A stretch of DNA of 64,000 nucleotides from Synechococcus sp. WH 7803 (GCA_000063505.1 CT971583.1:899918-963917), one strand, 5' to 3'. Counted from the first letter of the stretch, positions 1 to 8,131 are shown. Made by a program: numbers and translations. Notes: generated from the letters alone by a model not told the origin.

Positions 1-784
1 ACTCAGCCATCACAAACATGATCACATCGAAGGGATCGAGGCGCTCAAAACCGGCCTGGAAGCCCACCACACCGCCTTCCTCTGCGGCCGTCGTTCCATA
101 CCCTCCGAGCACATGGCAGCAGTCATGGCGAAACACCGGTGGTGGAGGTCCTCCCGTTGCTCCAGGGAATGCGAAGTCGTTGCGCTCGATGAAGTCGGCA
201 TAGGCCTTGCCGAAGCTTCCGGGTGGATAGCCGCGGAGGGTTTGAAAGCGCTCGAGCATGCTGCGGTCCTCATGGCCGCTGAGCACCTTGAGGGTTGATG
301 CAAACGCGGGAAGACCACCATCACGCACGGTGGCTTCAATCGCCTGCCGTAAAAAACCACGTCGGGCGATGTCGAAGCGAACGATCATCTGGCGATCCAG
401 CATCACGTTCCTGTAGGTCTTCACCGGTCGGGCATCGACCCCGAATGCCTCGGCAGCAGCATCCAGCAGGGAGAGGATCTCGGAGTCAGGCTCACCATCG
501 AACATGGCGACGAGCGTCATCCCCCGCAGGATCCGTTCTTTCCATTCAGGATCGGGATCACAGGCACTGACCGCCTGCGCCATGGCCGCGGGCGTGAGGC
601 TGGGGCGCTGTTGTAAATCGCAGTCCACCTGAAGAAGGTGGTCGCGGATGGCGCAGATCCCAGCCAAAGCACGTTGAGACGGCTCACCCCGCAGGCGCGC
701 CACTGTCATCAGACATGACAATCCGCTCTCCGCCAGACAACGCCGAAGCTCGCTGCTGAGGGGACGTCCGGGATGAATGACCAT
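1..784 (-). CDS. Coq4-like protein, partial at left edge
   Basis: An open frame of 261 codons starts at the ATG at 784 (in-frame TGA six codons upstream) and runs off the left edge, so the C-terminus is missing. Near residues 221-230 it has HDCCHVLGGYGTT followed by an EE pair, which resembles the metal-binding HDxxHxLxGYGT...E signature of the Coq4 family. Coq4 proteins act in ubiquinone biosynthesis in other organisms. Cyanobacteria make plastoquinone, so a bacterial Coq4-like protein here has no assigned job. The first 200 residues are mostly helical and I do not recognise another domain. The reading frame is convincing; the family assignment rests on this one motif. Confidence 0.6.
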   Translation of the reverse strand, partial: MVIHPGRPLSSELRRCLAESGLSCLMTVARLRGEPSQRALAGICAIRDHLLQVDCDLQQRPSLTPAAMAQAVSACDPDPEWKERILRGMTLVAMFDGEPDSEILSLLDAAAEAFGVDARPVKTYRNVMLDRQMIVRFDIARRGFLRQAIEATVRDGGLPAFASTLKVLSGHEDRSMLERFQTLRGYPPGSFGKAYADFIERNDFAFPGATGGPPPPVFRHDCCHVLGGYGTTAAEEGGVVGFQAGFERLDPFDVIMFVMAE

Positions 785-836
785 GGCGATCACCGGCGCT
801 CATCCACCAGTGATAGCCATGGGGTGAGAAACAGCC

Positions 837-1013
837 TCAGATGCTGTAGCGGTAGCCGCGATACCGCAGCTCAGTGGTTTTGCGTTCAGCCTTTTCGGGC
901 TGATTGGCATCCAGTGATTCAGCGTCGCGCTGATCTTTTGCCATCAGCTGTTGGGCCTTTCTAAGGGCCTCAGCTTTGACAAGGCGAGATTTCGTTAGTT
1001 GAAGAGTGTTCAT
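837..1013 (-). CDS. Small basic/acidic protein with C-terminal YRG motif (DUF4278-like)
   Basis: A 58-residue frame, rich in Lys, Glu and Gln, ends with LRYRGYRYSI. The YRGxxY ending resembles the short DUF4278 motif found in many small cyanobacterial proteins of unknown role. It reads away from the metalloprotease-like gene that starts near 1087. No signal peptide or membrane segment is visible. The function is unknown, and DUF4278 membership is inferred from the short motif only. Confidence 0.55.
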   Translation of the reverse strand: MNTLQLTKSRLVKAEALRKAQQLMAKDQRDAESLDANQPEKAERKTTELRYRGYRYSI

Positions 1014-1086
1014 CGCTGAACTCCACAGTGTTCACACCCCCGTTGCTTGGTGTGAAACGAACTGCAGCCCGAAGGCTCAACGTGTA

Positions 1087-1473
1087 TTGACTTTAATCGG
1101 ATCGGCATGGAATTGTCACGCGGTGGCTGGTTTGTATTCCCTACTCCTGTCGGTTGCCGTGGCTTCAGGGGCAATGCTGATCGAACGCCCCTTCTGTGAT
1201 GGGGTGAAAAAGGCTGGCCAGTATTTCACTGGCTCCAATGTCTTCTGTTTATCCACCGCTCTTGTGAACACCGAGGCTCGGGCTGTGGAAACCCTTGCCC
1301 ATGAAATGGTTCACCTAGCCCAGGATTGTGCCGGGGGTGGATTGCAGACCGACGCCTATGCCCTGCTTCTTTCAGAGCAGCCACCCAGCGTGGCCGCGGC
1401 TGAAGAAGAGGCCTATCAGCTAGAACGCGATCCCCGGCGCGTGGTGGAGCTGGTGCGTCTGCACTGCTATTGA
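1087..1473 (+). CDS. Hypothetical protein with HExxH motif
   Basis: The open frame extends back to an ATG at 1006, but that start overlaps the ATG of the divergent gene. A TTG at 1087 or the ATG at 1174 is more plausible. From 1087 the product is about 128 residues: a hydrophobic segment that could be a signal anchor, then a Cys-containing domain with LAHEMVHLAQDC. HEMVH fits the HExxH zinc-binding pattern of metallopeptidases. No third zinc ligand can be assigned with certainty. It could be a small zinc protease-like protein, and I do not recognise a named family. Confidence 0.55.
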   Translation: MTLIGSAWNCHAVAGLYSLLLSVAVASGAMLIERPFCDGVKKAGQYFTGSNVFCLSTALVNTEARAVETLAHEMVHLAQDCAGGGLQTDAYALLLSEQPPSVAAAEEEAYQLERDPRRVVELVRLHCY

Positions 1474-1500
1474 TCACCATCCAGCGTTTTTGATCAACAG

Positions 1501-1674
1501 ATGACCCGTCCCCGCGATCGCCCCAGCAAGATCTGTCCTGTGTGCGGGCGCCCTTTCCAGTGGCGGCGCAAGTGGAAGGATGTGTGGGACGACGTGAAGT
1601 ACTGCTCGGAGCGCTGCAGACGGCATAAAAAATCCTCCGCCATGACGTCGGAGGATGCTTCGCCGGCTTCGTGA
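1501..1674 (+). CDS. DUF2256 zinc-ribbon protein
   Basis: This 57-residue protein has [14 protein letters not shown] followed by KYCSERCRR. That is two CxxC-type pairs (CPVC and CSERC) with the Trp-rich spacer typical of DUF2256, a short zinc-ribbon family common in cyanobacteria and often found near photolyase-type genes. Its role is not known. It starts 27 bases after the stop of the upstream HExxH gene, so the two may be cotranscribed. The C-terminal tail after the second cysteine pair is low-complexity. Confidence 0.8.
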   Translation: MTRPRDRPSKICPVCGRPFQWRRKWKDVWDDVKYCSERCRRHKKSSAMTSEDASPAS

Positions 1675-1798
1675 AACCCATCACCCGGCCGTCGAATGAA
1701 CGCTAGAGAGAAGTGTCTCCAGTGCCAATCTTGCAGTTATCAATAGGCCTGGCGTGAGGATTTGCGCAAGCCCCAGATCTGGTGTGGACAAGGGGGCA

Positions 1799-1873
1799 AT
1801 GAATAAATTTGCAGTTGCTCTGGCGCTTGGTTTCTTGAATGCCCCACATGTGGTGTTCGGTGCACCTCAATGA
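1799..1873 (+). CDS. Possible 24-residue secreted peptide
   Basis: A very short frame reads like a bare signal peptide: MNKF, a hydrophobic stretch (AVALALGFL), then VVFGAPQ and a stop. Nothing follows the predicted cleavage point. It may be a remnant or a random frame, and it is listed because the N-terminus is so signal-like. Confidence 0.18.
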   Translation: MNKFAVALALGFLNAPHVVFGAPQ

Positions 1874-1894
1874 AAGAACGCTGCCCAGTTGCAA

Positions 1895-1985
1895 CAAAAA
1901 AACCCCGCCGAAAGGCAGGGTTTAGGGCCGGCAACACAAAGACGTCTGACCTTGTTTCGACTCTTTGGGGTTGCCGGTTCCTCAC
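1895..1985 (-). ncRNA. Candidate structured small RNA
   Basis: Read on the minus strand, an 8-bp stem (CCGGCAAC with GTTGCCGG, at 1928-1977) continues into CAAAGA/TCTTTG and a GTC/GAC closing helix. The loop holds GAAACAAGG. A strong intrinsic terminator follows directly. No protein-coding gene explains the structure. A hairpin with GAAACA in the loop plus a terminator is reminiscent of the cyanobacterial Yfr2/Cyano-1 type, but that is only a resemblance. The 5' end is not defined. Confidence 0.45.
1896..1923 (-). terminator. Intrinsic terminator of the candidate small RNA
   Basis: On the minus strand an AACCCTGCC arm, a TTTC loop and a GGCGGGGTT arm (one G-U or mismatch position) are followed by a run of seven T. 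It ends transcription coming from the structured segment at 1928-1977. Confidence 0.7.
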
Positions 1986-2157
1986 ACAAATGCACTGTCA
2001 CGCCTGAACTGTCACTGTGCCAGTTGCCTGGGGCCGGTTGCTGGTCTGTCCTTGCTCGCAGGGCCCGGGTGAAGAGATGTGAAGTGCCGGTTCCCTGCTC
2101 TTGTGCCGATTCTGCAGGTGGCGGTTGAATGGGCTTGCGGGGTTCGGAAGATTGCAG

Positions 2158-2289
2158 ATGTCAACCAGCATTTCACAGCTTTTTGTGCAAGCGATCGCTC
2201 ACGTTGACTGGGTGGGATCTCTTGCTGTTGTGCTGTTGATGGTGGCGATCACTATGGTTGGCTATCGCATCAATCATCCGATTCTCTGA
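2158..2289 (+). CDS. Small single-pass membrane protein
   Basis: A 43-residue frame starts at the ATG at 2158; a further 19 in-frame codons upstream lack membrane character. It has a hydrophilic N-terminus and one hydrophobic helix (about residues 17-33, SLAVVLLMVAITMVGY), then a short NHPIL tail. A second small membrane gene follows 39 bases downstream. No family is recognised, and size and hydrophobicity are the only support. Confidence 0.4.
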   Translation: MSTSISQLFVQAIAHVDWVGSLAVVLLMVAITMVGYRINHPIL

Positions 2290-2328
2290 AACGACTGAGC
2301 GAGGGCGATTGGCTTCAAGGGTGGCGTG

Positions 2329-2490
2329 ATGTTTGAGATCCTCTGTGTGCTGATGCTTCCGCTGATGTTGATTGTTTACTACGCGATCCAGCGCTTGGTT
2401 GTGCATCACAGCGGAATGGAAACCCAGCTTTTGATCCATGATCTGGTGATTGAAGCGATGAACAAACACGAGAACGACTTCAATGATTAA
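2329..2490 (+). CDS. Small membrane-anchored protein
   Basis: This 53-residue frame has an N-terminal hydrophobic helix (about residues 2-22, rich in Leu, Met, Ile and Val) and a charged C-terminal helix with His, Glu and Asp. It is probably in one transcript with the small membrane gene just upstream. Single-helix proteins of this size are common in picocyanobacteria, where some bind photosystem or NDH complexes, but nothing here identifies a partner. Confidence 0.45.
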   Translation: MFEILCVLMLPLMLIVYYAIQRLVVHHSGMETQLLIHDLVIEAMNKHENDFND

Positions 2491-2574
2491 TTGGCTGGGT
2501 GGAGATCCCCACCTCTCGGACTGTTTGGTGTGAAGCGCGAGGGGCTACAACAACGATTAGTTGCAGTGAATGAG

Positions 2575-2958
2575 ATGACAGTGACCTCCTCCCATGGCTT
2601 CACATTGGAATCGGTGGATGTGGCCCATGGATCCGTGATCACCGTGTTTGCCCGGGGCCGCCTCAGTCATCAGGACTATCAAGAGTTCATCCCGCAGCTT
2701 GAGGCCGCCATCGCCGAACAAACAGGTGATCGCTTGCGGCTCGTTTTCGATGCCCGTGAACTGGTGGGATGGGAACCGCAGGCCGCTGTGGATGATCTTC
2801 GTCTCGGACTCCGCCATGGGCGCCATGTGGAGCGTGTGGCGCTGATCACAGAAGCGCGATGGCTGACGTTGCTGAGCTCAGTGGTCGGTCTGCTGATGCC
2901 AGGCGAGTTGCGTCATTTCGAAGATCGGGCATCGGCGGATGCCTGGATCCGTGCGTAG
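2575..2958 (+). CDS. SpoIIAA-like (STAS-fold) protein
   Basis: The 127-residue product matches the SpoIIAA-like (DUF3478) pattern: an N-terminal strand pair, a GRLSHQDYQEFIPQLE helix, the strand RLRLVFDARELVGW, a RHVERVALITEARW segment, and a C-terminal LRHFEDRASADAWI stretch. Proteins of this family have a STAS-like fold and may bind small hydrophobic ligands or membranes; the physiological role is unknown. The frame is open upstream to 2491, but the conserved domain begins at the ATG at 2575. Confidence 0.75.
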   Translation: MTVTSSHGFTLESVDVAHGSVITVFARGRLSHQDYQEFIPQLEAAIAEQTGDRLRLVFDARELVGWEPQAAVDDLRLGLRHGRHVERVALITEARWLTLLSSVVGLLMPGELRHFEDRASADAWIRA

Positions 2959-3028
2959 GTTTCGCCCCCTTAAATTCAAGAACAATCTTCAGTCGCCCTT
3001 GCCGAGTCGCGTTCTGCGTAGCGCCCTG

Positions 3029-3961
3029 ATGCGTTGCACCATCGTGTCTTCTCTGATCGGTTGTTGCCTGCTGGCAGCCTGTGCAACGCCTCGTGAGCCG
3101 CAACGATCTCTGAAGGACCCGGATCAGCGCCCCAGGGTTCTGGCCACCTTCACTGTGCTGGCTGATCTGGCCAGAAACGTGGCGGGTGATCGCTTGAAAG
3201 TGGAATCCATCACCAAGCCCGGCGCAGAGATCCATGGCTACGAGTTCACGCCCAGCGATATCGAACGGGCGTCTGGCGCTGATCTGATTGTGGAGAACGG
3301 CTTGGGGCTTGAGCTCTGGGCGCGCCGCTTCACGGCCGCGGCCGGCGATGTTCCCTCAGTCACGCTCACGGAAGGGATTCAGCCGCTCTTGATCGAGGAC
3401 GATGCCTATGCCGGCCGTCCCAATCCCCATGCCTGGATGTCGCCGCAGCGCACCGAGCACTACGTGGATCAACTTGTGAAAGCCTTTTCCTCCCTTGATC
3501 CAGACGGTGCGCCGACCTACCGGGCCAATGGCGAGGCGTACAAGCTCAAACTCCAAAAGCTTGATGGCGAACTGCGGCAAGCCCTGCAATCACTTCCGAA
3601 GCAACAGCGCCTGCTGGTGACCTGTGAGGGGGCCTTGAGTTACCTGGCACGCGATTACGGGCTGGAGGAGGCCTATCTGTGGCCGGTGAATGCTGAAAGT
3701 CAGATCACGCCTCGCCGCATGGCCCGGCTGATTGAACGGGTCAAGCGTGACCAGGTTCCGGCGGTGTTCTGTGAGACCACGGTGAGTGATCGGGCCCAAC
3801 GGGAGGTGGCCCGTGCCGCTGGCAGTCGCTTTGGCGGCAGTTTTTACGTGGATTCCTTATCGGATCGCAACGGTCCTGCCTCCTCCCTCCTCGATCTGCA
3901 GCGCTACAATGTGAAACTCATCCGAGAAGGGCTGGGGACATCCGCCGATCCAACGCCATGA
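3029..3961 (+). CDS. mntC: Manganese ABC transporter substrate-binding lipoprotein
   Basis: This is a cluster A-I metal-binding lipoprotein of 310 residues. A basic N-terminus and hydrophobic stretch lead to the lipobox LLAAC, with the lipidated Cys at about residue 18. The expected metal ligands are visible: His69 (AEIHGYEF), His134 (NPHAW), Glu200 (TCEGALSYLA) and Asp275 (YVDSLS). Glu rather than His at the third position is the pattern of Mn-binding members such as MntC and PsaA. The frame continues upstream to 2939 over the end of the preceding gene, but the signal sequence fixes the start at 3029. Its stop overlaps the ATPase start (ATGA), so it heads a mntC-mntA-mntB operon that imports Mn(II) for photosystem II. 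Confidence 0.9.
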   Translation: MRCTIVSSLIGCCLLAACATPREPQRSLKDPDQRPRVLATFTVLADLARNVAGDRLKVESITKPGAEIHGYEFTPSDIERASGADLIVENGLGLELWARRFTAAAGDVPSVTLTEGIQPLLIEDDAYAGRPNPHAWMSPQRTEHYVDQLVKAFSSLDPDGAPTYRANGEAYKLKLQKLDGELRQALQSLPKQQRLLVTCEGALSYLARDYGLEEAYLWPVNAESQITPRRMARLIERVKRDQVPAVFCETTVSDRAQREVARAAGSRFGGSFYVDSLSDRNGPASSLLDLQRYNVKLIREGLGTSADPTP

Positions 3962-4707
3962 CGATGCGCATCGCTGCTGAGCAGCTCTGTGTGGATTACA
4001 ACGGCACGGTGGCGCTGTACGACGCCTCGCTGAAGCTTCCCTCTGGATGCATCTGCGGACTTGTTGGCATGAATGGTGCCGGTAAGTCCACGCTGTTCAA
4101 GGCCCTCACCGGGTTCATTCGTCCATCGCGGGGACGGATCCGGATCAACGGCTGCAGCATCGTTGAGGCTCAGCGCCAGCAGTCCGTGGCCTACGTGCCC
4201 CAGAGCGAAGAGGTCGACTGCCAATTCCCAGTATCGGTTTGGGATGTGGTGATGATGGGCCGCTATGGATCGATGAACGCCCTGCGCATCCCCCGCAGTT
4301 CCGATCGGGTGGCCGTTCGCGATGCTCTCGAACGGGTGGATCTTCTGGAGCTGAGTCGACGACCGATCGGCACGCTCTCCGGTGGCCAGCGCAAACGTGC
4401 CTTCATCGCCCGTGCCATCGCGCAGCGTGCTGATGTGCTGCTTCTCGACGAACCGTTCAACGGCGTGGATGTGCGCACCGAGAAATTGATGGCCGACCTC
4501 TTTCTGCAGTTCCGCCGAGAGGGATGCACGATTCTGATCTCCACCCACGATCTCACCCACGTGCGTGATTTCTGTGATCTCGTGGTGCTCATCAACAAAA
4601 CCGTGTTGGCCTATGGCGAAACATCGGAAGTGTTCACACCCGAAAATCTGTCCCTGACTTTCGGCGGCGTGCCCCCAGATCTGCTCACAGGGAACAGCTC
4701 TCCCTGA
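3958..4707 (+). CDS. mntA: Manganese ABC transporter ATP-binding protein
   Basis: This 249-residue ABC ATPase has all the usual motifs: Walker A GMNGAGKST, Q-loop near YVPQSEEVD, signature LSGGQRKRA, Walker B VLLLDEPF followed by NGVD, and H-loop STHD. It energises uptake with the adjacent permease and the lipoprotein MntC. The ATG overlaps the mntC stop, and the permease starts 10 bases after its stop, indicating translational coupling. The metal is assigned from the H-H-E-D ligands of MntC, since the ATPase does not discriminate Mn from Zn by itself. Confidence 0.9.
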   Translation: MTMRIAAEQLCVDYNGTVALYDASLKLPSGCICGLVGMNGAGKSTLFKALTGFIRPSRGRIRINGCSIVEAQRQQSVAYVPQSEEVDCQFPVSVWDVVMMGRYGSMNALRIPRSSDRVAVRDALERVDLLELSRRPIGTLSGGQRKRAFIARAIAQRADVLLLDEPFNGVDVRTEKLMADLFLQFRREGCTILISTHDLTHVRDFCDLVVLINKTVLAYGETSEVFTPENLSLTFGGVPPDLLTGNSSP

Positions 4708-4717
4708 GACTGGGTCG

Positions 4718-5554
4718 ATGGATCTTCTCCTGGAACCCCTCAGCCACGCCTTCATGCTCAAGGCGCTGTTGATCAGCGCCCTGGTGTGGGGGGTTTGCGG
4801 TCTGCTCTCCTGCTACATGACCCTCAAGGGCTGGGCTCTGATGGGTGATGCCGTCTCCCATGCGGTGCTGCCGGGAGTGGTGCTGGCCTATGCCCTGGGG
4901 CTTCCCTTCTCGCTCGGTGCCTTCGTGTTCGGCGTGGGGTCGGTGGCCACCATCGGCTTTGTGAAGCAGAAGTCGCGGATCAAGGAAGACACGGTGATCG
5001 GCTTGGTGTTCACGGGCTTCTTCGCCCTGGGACTGGTGCTGGTGTCGAAGACGCGCAGCAACATCGACCTAACCCACATCCTCTTCGGCAATGTGCTGGG
5101 GATCTCCTCCGCCGACATCCTCCAGACCGTGCTGATCTCCAGTGTGGTGATCCTGCTGCTGCTGCTGTTCCGCAGGGATCTGCTGCTCTTCTGTTTCGAT
5201 CCCACCCATGCCCGTTCGATCGGGATCAACACGGGCGCTCTGCACTACCTGCTTCTCTCGGTGCTGTCGTTGGCGGCGGTGGCGGGATTGCAAACGGTGG
5301 GCATCATTCTTGTGGTGGCCATGCTTGTCACCCCTGGTGCCACGGCCTACTTGCTCACCGATCGCTTTGACCGCATGACCTGGCTGGCGATCGGCAGCAG
5401 TGTGCTCTCCAGTGTGCTGGGGGTTTATGTGAGCTACTGGACCGACAGCTCCACGGCGGGATGCATCGTTCTCGTGCAAACCGGACTTTTCCTGTTGGCG
5501 TTTCTTCTGGCACCGCGCCATGGCGTGCTGCGCCGCGGAAACCCTCAGGCCTGA
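4718..5554 (+). CDS. mntB: Manganese ABC transporter permease
   Basis: This 278-residue ABC-3 family permease is strongly hydrophobic with about eight membrane segments. It has the family motif GDAVSHAVLPGVVLAY near residues 45-60 and the late GIILVVAMLVTPGATAYLL segment. It pairs with the preceding ATPase and MntC. The last ten bases overlap the tail of the convergent EamA gene on the other strand. Confidence 0.9.
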   Translation: MDLLLEPLSHAFMLKALLISALVWGVCGLLSCYMTLKGWALMGDAVSHAVLPGVVLAYALGLPFSLGAFVFGVGSVATIGFVKQKSRIKEDTVIGLVFTGFFALGLVLVSKTRSNIDLTHILFGNVLGISSADILQTVLISSVVILLLLLFRRDLLLFCFDPTHARSIGINTGALHYLLLSVLSLAAVAGLQTVGIILVVAMLVTPGATAYLLTDRFDRMTWLAIGSSVLSSVLGVYVSYWTDSSTAGCIVLVQTGLFLLAFLLAPRHGVLRRGNPQA

Positions 5555-6636
5555 GGCGGCTCCGGCGGGTTGTGGTCGTGGCGGTGGTGCAGATCGCTCA
5601 CGTGGGTATGGCTGTGCTCGATCGCCTCATGCACGTGTTCATGGGCATGCCACAGAGGCGCTCCCCCTGGATGTTGATGCTGGTGATGGGGATCGGGATC
5701 CTCCCCACTGTGTTGATGGCGGTGGTTGTGATGCATCGCCGCGTGGTGATGCCGGTGGCTGTGGTGATCACCGATCAGCAGGACCACGCCAGCGGCCATC
5801 AGTGCCGCTGCGAGGACCAGGGCGCTGCTCACGGCACTGCCCAGCACCGCCACGGCAAACACGGCTCCAACAAACGGCGCTGTGGCAAACAGCACGGCTT
5901 CCCGTGCCGCCCCAAGCTGCCGCAGCGCGATCAGATCCAGCCAGATCGAGATGCCGTAGCCCAGGGCTCCAATCACAAGCAACGCCAGGCTGCTCCGCAT
6001 CGGAGGGAAGGCTTGCTGGAACAGGGCTGACATCACCAGCAATGGCAGGGAGGCTCCCAAGGCTTTGATGCAGGCGATCTGCAGGGGATCACGCAGGCTG
6101 AGGGCCTGGCTGAGATTGTTGTCCACCCCCCAGGCCAGGCAGGCCAGGGCGATCAACCCCACCCCGCCAAGCGATCCGCCATCCAGGTGGCCTCCGCTCA
6201 GGATCAAGGCTCCGCCCAGGGTGAGTGCGGCTGCGCCGACTCCGCGCCGACCCAGGTGCTCGCGGCCGATCAGCACGGCAACGATCAATGTGAACAACGC
6301 TTCCAGATTCAGCATCAGTGACCCTGTGGCGGGGGAGAGCCGTTCCAGCCCCAGCACCAGACAGAGGGGGCCGACCACTCCCCCCAGGAGCGTGAGCAGG
6401 GCCAGGCTCGGCCAGTCGGAAGCCTGAACCGGTGTTTCTTCCGCTGCGTTCTCTGTGCTCCCTGTTGCCTCTGCGCGGGAACGCAGGTGGTGCAGGGGCA
6501 GCAGAACGGCACTGGCACCGAGGTAAAGCAGGGCGGTGACGGCCAGGGGGCCACCCTCAGAGGCCAGCTCCGCGATCAATGGAGCACTGCAGCCGAACAA
6601 CACGGCGGCCAGGAGACCGGTCCAGTAGCGATGCAT
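5545..6636 (-). CDS. EamA/DMT-family transporter with histidine-rich tail
   Basis: The product is 363 residues. Residues 1 to about 288 form ten hydrophobic segments in two EamA-type repeats, the usual drug/metabolite transporter layout. The last 75 residues are a hydrophilic tail with about 26 histidines in HHxH, HxHxH and HEHVHE clusters. Ordinary EamA proteins lack this, and such tails bind Zn, Ni, Co or Cu. A loop near residues 53-70 is acidic and Thr/Ser-rich. It converges on mntB. The position between Mn and Zn import genes and the His tail suggest a metal-responsive or metal-exporting role, but the substrate is not shown by the sequence. Confidence 0.85.
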   Translation of the reverse strand: MHRYWTGLLAAVLFGCSAPLIAELASEGGPLAVTALLYLGASAVLLPLHHLRSRAEATGSTENAAEETPVQASDWPSLALLTLLGGVVGPLCLVLGLERLSPATGSLMLNLEALFTLIVAVLIGREHLGRRGVGAAALTLGGALILSGGHLDGGSLGGVGLIALACLAWGVDNNLSQALSLRDPLQIACIKALGASLPLLVMSALFQQAFPPMRSSLALLVIGALGYGISIWLDLIALRQLGAAREAVLFATAPFVGAVFAVAVLGSAVSSALVLAAALMAAGVVLLIGDHHSHRHHHAAMHHNHRHQHSGEDPDPHHQHQHPGGAPLWHAHEHVHEAIEHSHTHVSDLHHRHDHNPPEPPQA

Positions 6637-6726
6637 GCCCGTTGGGTGACGTCATCACCATGCCAAGAGTTGCGCAATCAGGGAGTGGTGGATTTGGGGA
6701 ATTGCGGCTAAAGAATCATCGAAGAG

Positions 6727-7332
6727 ATGTCCGCTCATTCCATGTCTGGTCGTTGTTGGTCAGTGGCTGCCGCTGCGGTTCTGGGGGCCAGCACCCTGGC
6801 GCCTTTGCCTGCAGCCGCGGATTCTGAAGTGCAGGTGTTCAGCACCATGGTCACCGAAGCGGAGGTGATCAAGGCCCAGCGCGGTTGGTGTGCGGCTTTG
6901 GTTGCGATCAGCGATGCTTACCAGACCGGTGGGTATGCCGCTGCAAAGGCCAAAGCGTCTGCGGTGATTGATGCGGCCTACGGCTTCGACTACGGCCCGA
7001 TCGCGTTCAAACCCACTTACACCACTGGGGCGGATACGTTCCGTTCCACCCGCGCCGGAGCCCTGGCTTATTTCGTGGGTCCTGATCCCTCGATTCCCGC
7101 GTTCGGTAAAAACAAGGGCTTTGCCACCTATCGCCACTGGAAAAGCTGTGAGATCGAGGACTACGTGATCCAGCTGTTCGGCAACACGGCCAACACCATG
7201 GGTTTGGTGCGGGTGACGGATGCCAAGGGGCAGGTGGGCGTTGTGGAGAAAACGTGGACCTTCGTGCGCGAGATGAATGGCACGCTGCGGATCGTTCTCC
7301 ACCACTCCTCGGCACCGTTCGATGCGCGCTGA
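6727..7332 (+). CDS. Secreted NTF2-like protein
   Basis: A 201-residue product begins with a signal peptide (cleavage likely after PAAAD near residue 32). The mature part has a long helix with QRGWCAALVAISDAYQTGGY, then FKPTYTTGADTFRSTRAGALAYFVG, and ends with strands containing KTWTFVRE and RIVLHHSSAPF. This is the pattern of a secreted cyanobacterial family with an NTF2-like (CaMKII association domain-like) fold. Homologues are sometimes mislabelled phosphoribosyl-AMP cyclohydrolase, but no cyclohydrolase motif is visible. The function is unknown; it is probably periplasmic. Confidence 0.75.
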   Translation: MSAHSMSGRCWSVAAAAVLGASTLAPLPAAADSEVQVFSTMVTEAEVIKAQRGWCAALVAISDAYQTGGYAAAKAKASAVIDAAYGFDYGPIAFKPTYTTGADTFRSTRAGALAYFVGPDPSIPAFGKNKGFATYRHWKSCEIEDYVIQLFGNTANTMGLVRVTDAKGQVGVVEKTWTFVREMNGTLRIVLHHSSAPFDAR

Positions 7333-7402
7333 TTGGTGACAGGGATCCTCGTTCCTGTCGTTCCTGATGGAGAATGGGGTCTTAAACCTTTCATTGCAGC
7401 CG

Positions 7403-7699
7403 ATGCAATTCAAGTCCACCCATTTCAGGCTCAAGAGTGCAATGGCGCTCCTGGGCTTGCTCACCCTGGTGGGTGTTGCATCGGCTCGTGCCCATCACGT
7501 GCCCGGTGATGACCACAGCGGCATGGTGTTGTCGGGTCAACCTCAACATCCCGATCAGAGCTCAGGCGGCAAGAAAGCCATGTTTGACACCCGGGAGGAA
7601 GCCGAAGCCGCTGCCCCCGGTTTTGGATGCAAGGGTGCCCATGCCATGGGCAGCAAGTGGATGCCCTGTGAGAGTCATGGTCACGGCATGGGTGGCTGA
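7403..7699 (+). CDS. DUF3721 secreted protein
   Basis: The product is 98 residues, with the start set at the ATG at 7403, which gives a proper signal peptide ending near VASARA. The mature region starts with a His/Asp/Ser/Gly-rich stretch (HHVPGDDHSG) and carries the DUF3721 core: KAMFDTREEAEAAAPGFGCKG...GSKWMPC, with paired cysteines and a WMPC ending. A final HGHGMGG adds more possible metal ligands. The role of DUF3721 is unknown. A second DUF3721 gene lies at 27026-27262. Confidence 0.8.
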   Translation: MQFKSTHFRLKSAMALLGLLTLVGVASARAHHVPGDDHSGMVLSGQPQHPDQSSGGKKAMFDTREEAEAAAPGFGCKGAHAMGSKWMPCESHGHGMGG

Positions 7700-7789
7700 C
7701 CCAGGCGTGTCATTGCATGACGATCATCTGATCGCGTCGTGAATCCTTTCCAGAGGCTCTGAACAATCAGTTCAGTCGTCTGCCCCGTC

Positions 7790-8131
7790 ATGCGCTTCGT
7801 TGCTTCGTTCGTTCTGGCTTTGTTGATTGGCTGGGTTGCGCCTCTTGCCGCCGATGCCACCGACACGGTGCGTGGCGGTCAGATCTTCACAACCAACTGC
7901 GCCGCTTGCCATGCAGGCGGTGGCAACATCATCAAGGCGGAGCGCACCCTTCAGGAAGCTGACCTCAAAGCCCACCTTCCGAACTATCTCGGTGCCCATG
8001 AGTCAGCGATCGTGGCCCAGGTCACCTACGGCCGCAACGCCATGCCCGCTTTCGTGGATGTGCTCAGTGAGTCGGAAATCGCCGACGTTGCTGCCTACGT
8101 GGAAGAGCAATCGTCTCAAGGTTGGAGCTGA
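7790..8131 (+). CDS. petJ: Cytochrome c6
   Basis: This 113-residue preprotein has a signal peptide ending near residue 23. It carries one haem-binding CAACH motif (Cys37, Cys40, His41) and the axial methionine in NAMPAF (Met85). C-terminal VAAYVEEQS with a Trp near the end is typical of cytochrome c6. It is a soluble lumenal carrier between cytochrome b6f and photosystem I and replaces plastocyanin under copper limitation. It precedes the permease gene in the same frame, only about ten bases separating its stop from the permease homology. Confidence 0.92.
   Translation: MRFVASFVLALLIGWVAPLAADATDTVRGGQIFTTNCAACHAGGGNIIKAERTLQEADLKAHLPNYLGAHESAIVAQVTYGRNAMPAFVDVLSESEIADVAAYVEEQSSQGWS

Noticed and set aside
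1226-1684. Minus-strand frame of 152 codons
   Set aside because: It is antisense to both the HExxH gene and the DUF2256 gene, with Pro/Arg/Ser-rich composition typical of a shadow frame.
5461-6068. Two plus-strand frames over the EamA gene
   Set aside because: They are antisense to a clear transporter with ten helices and have no start context or motif.
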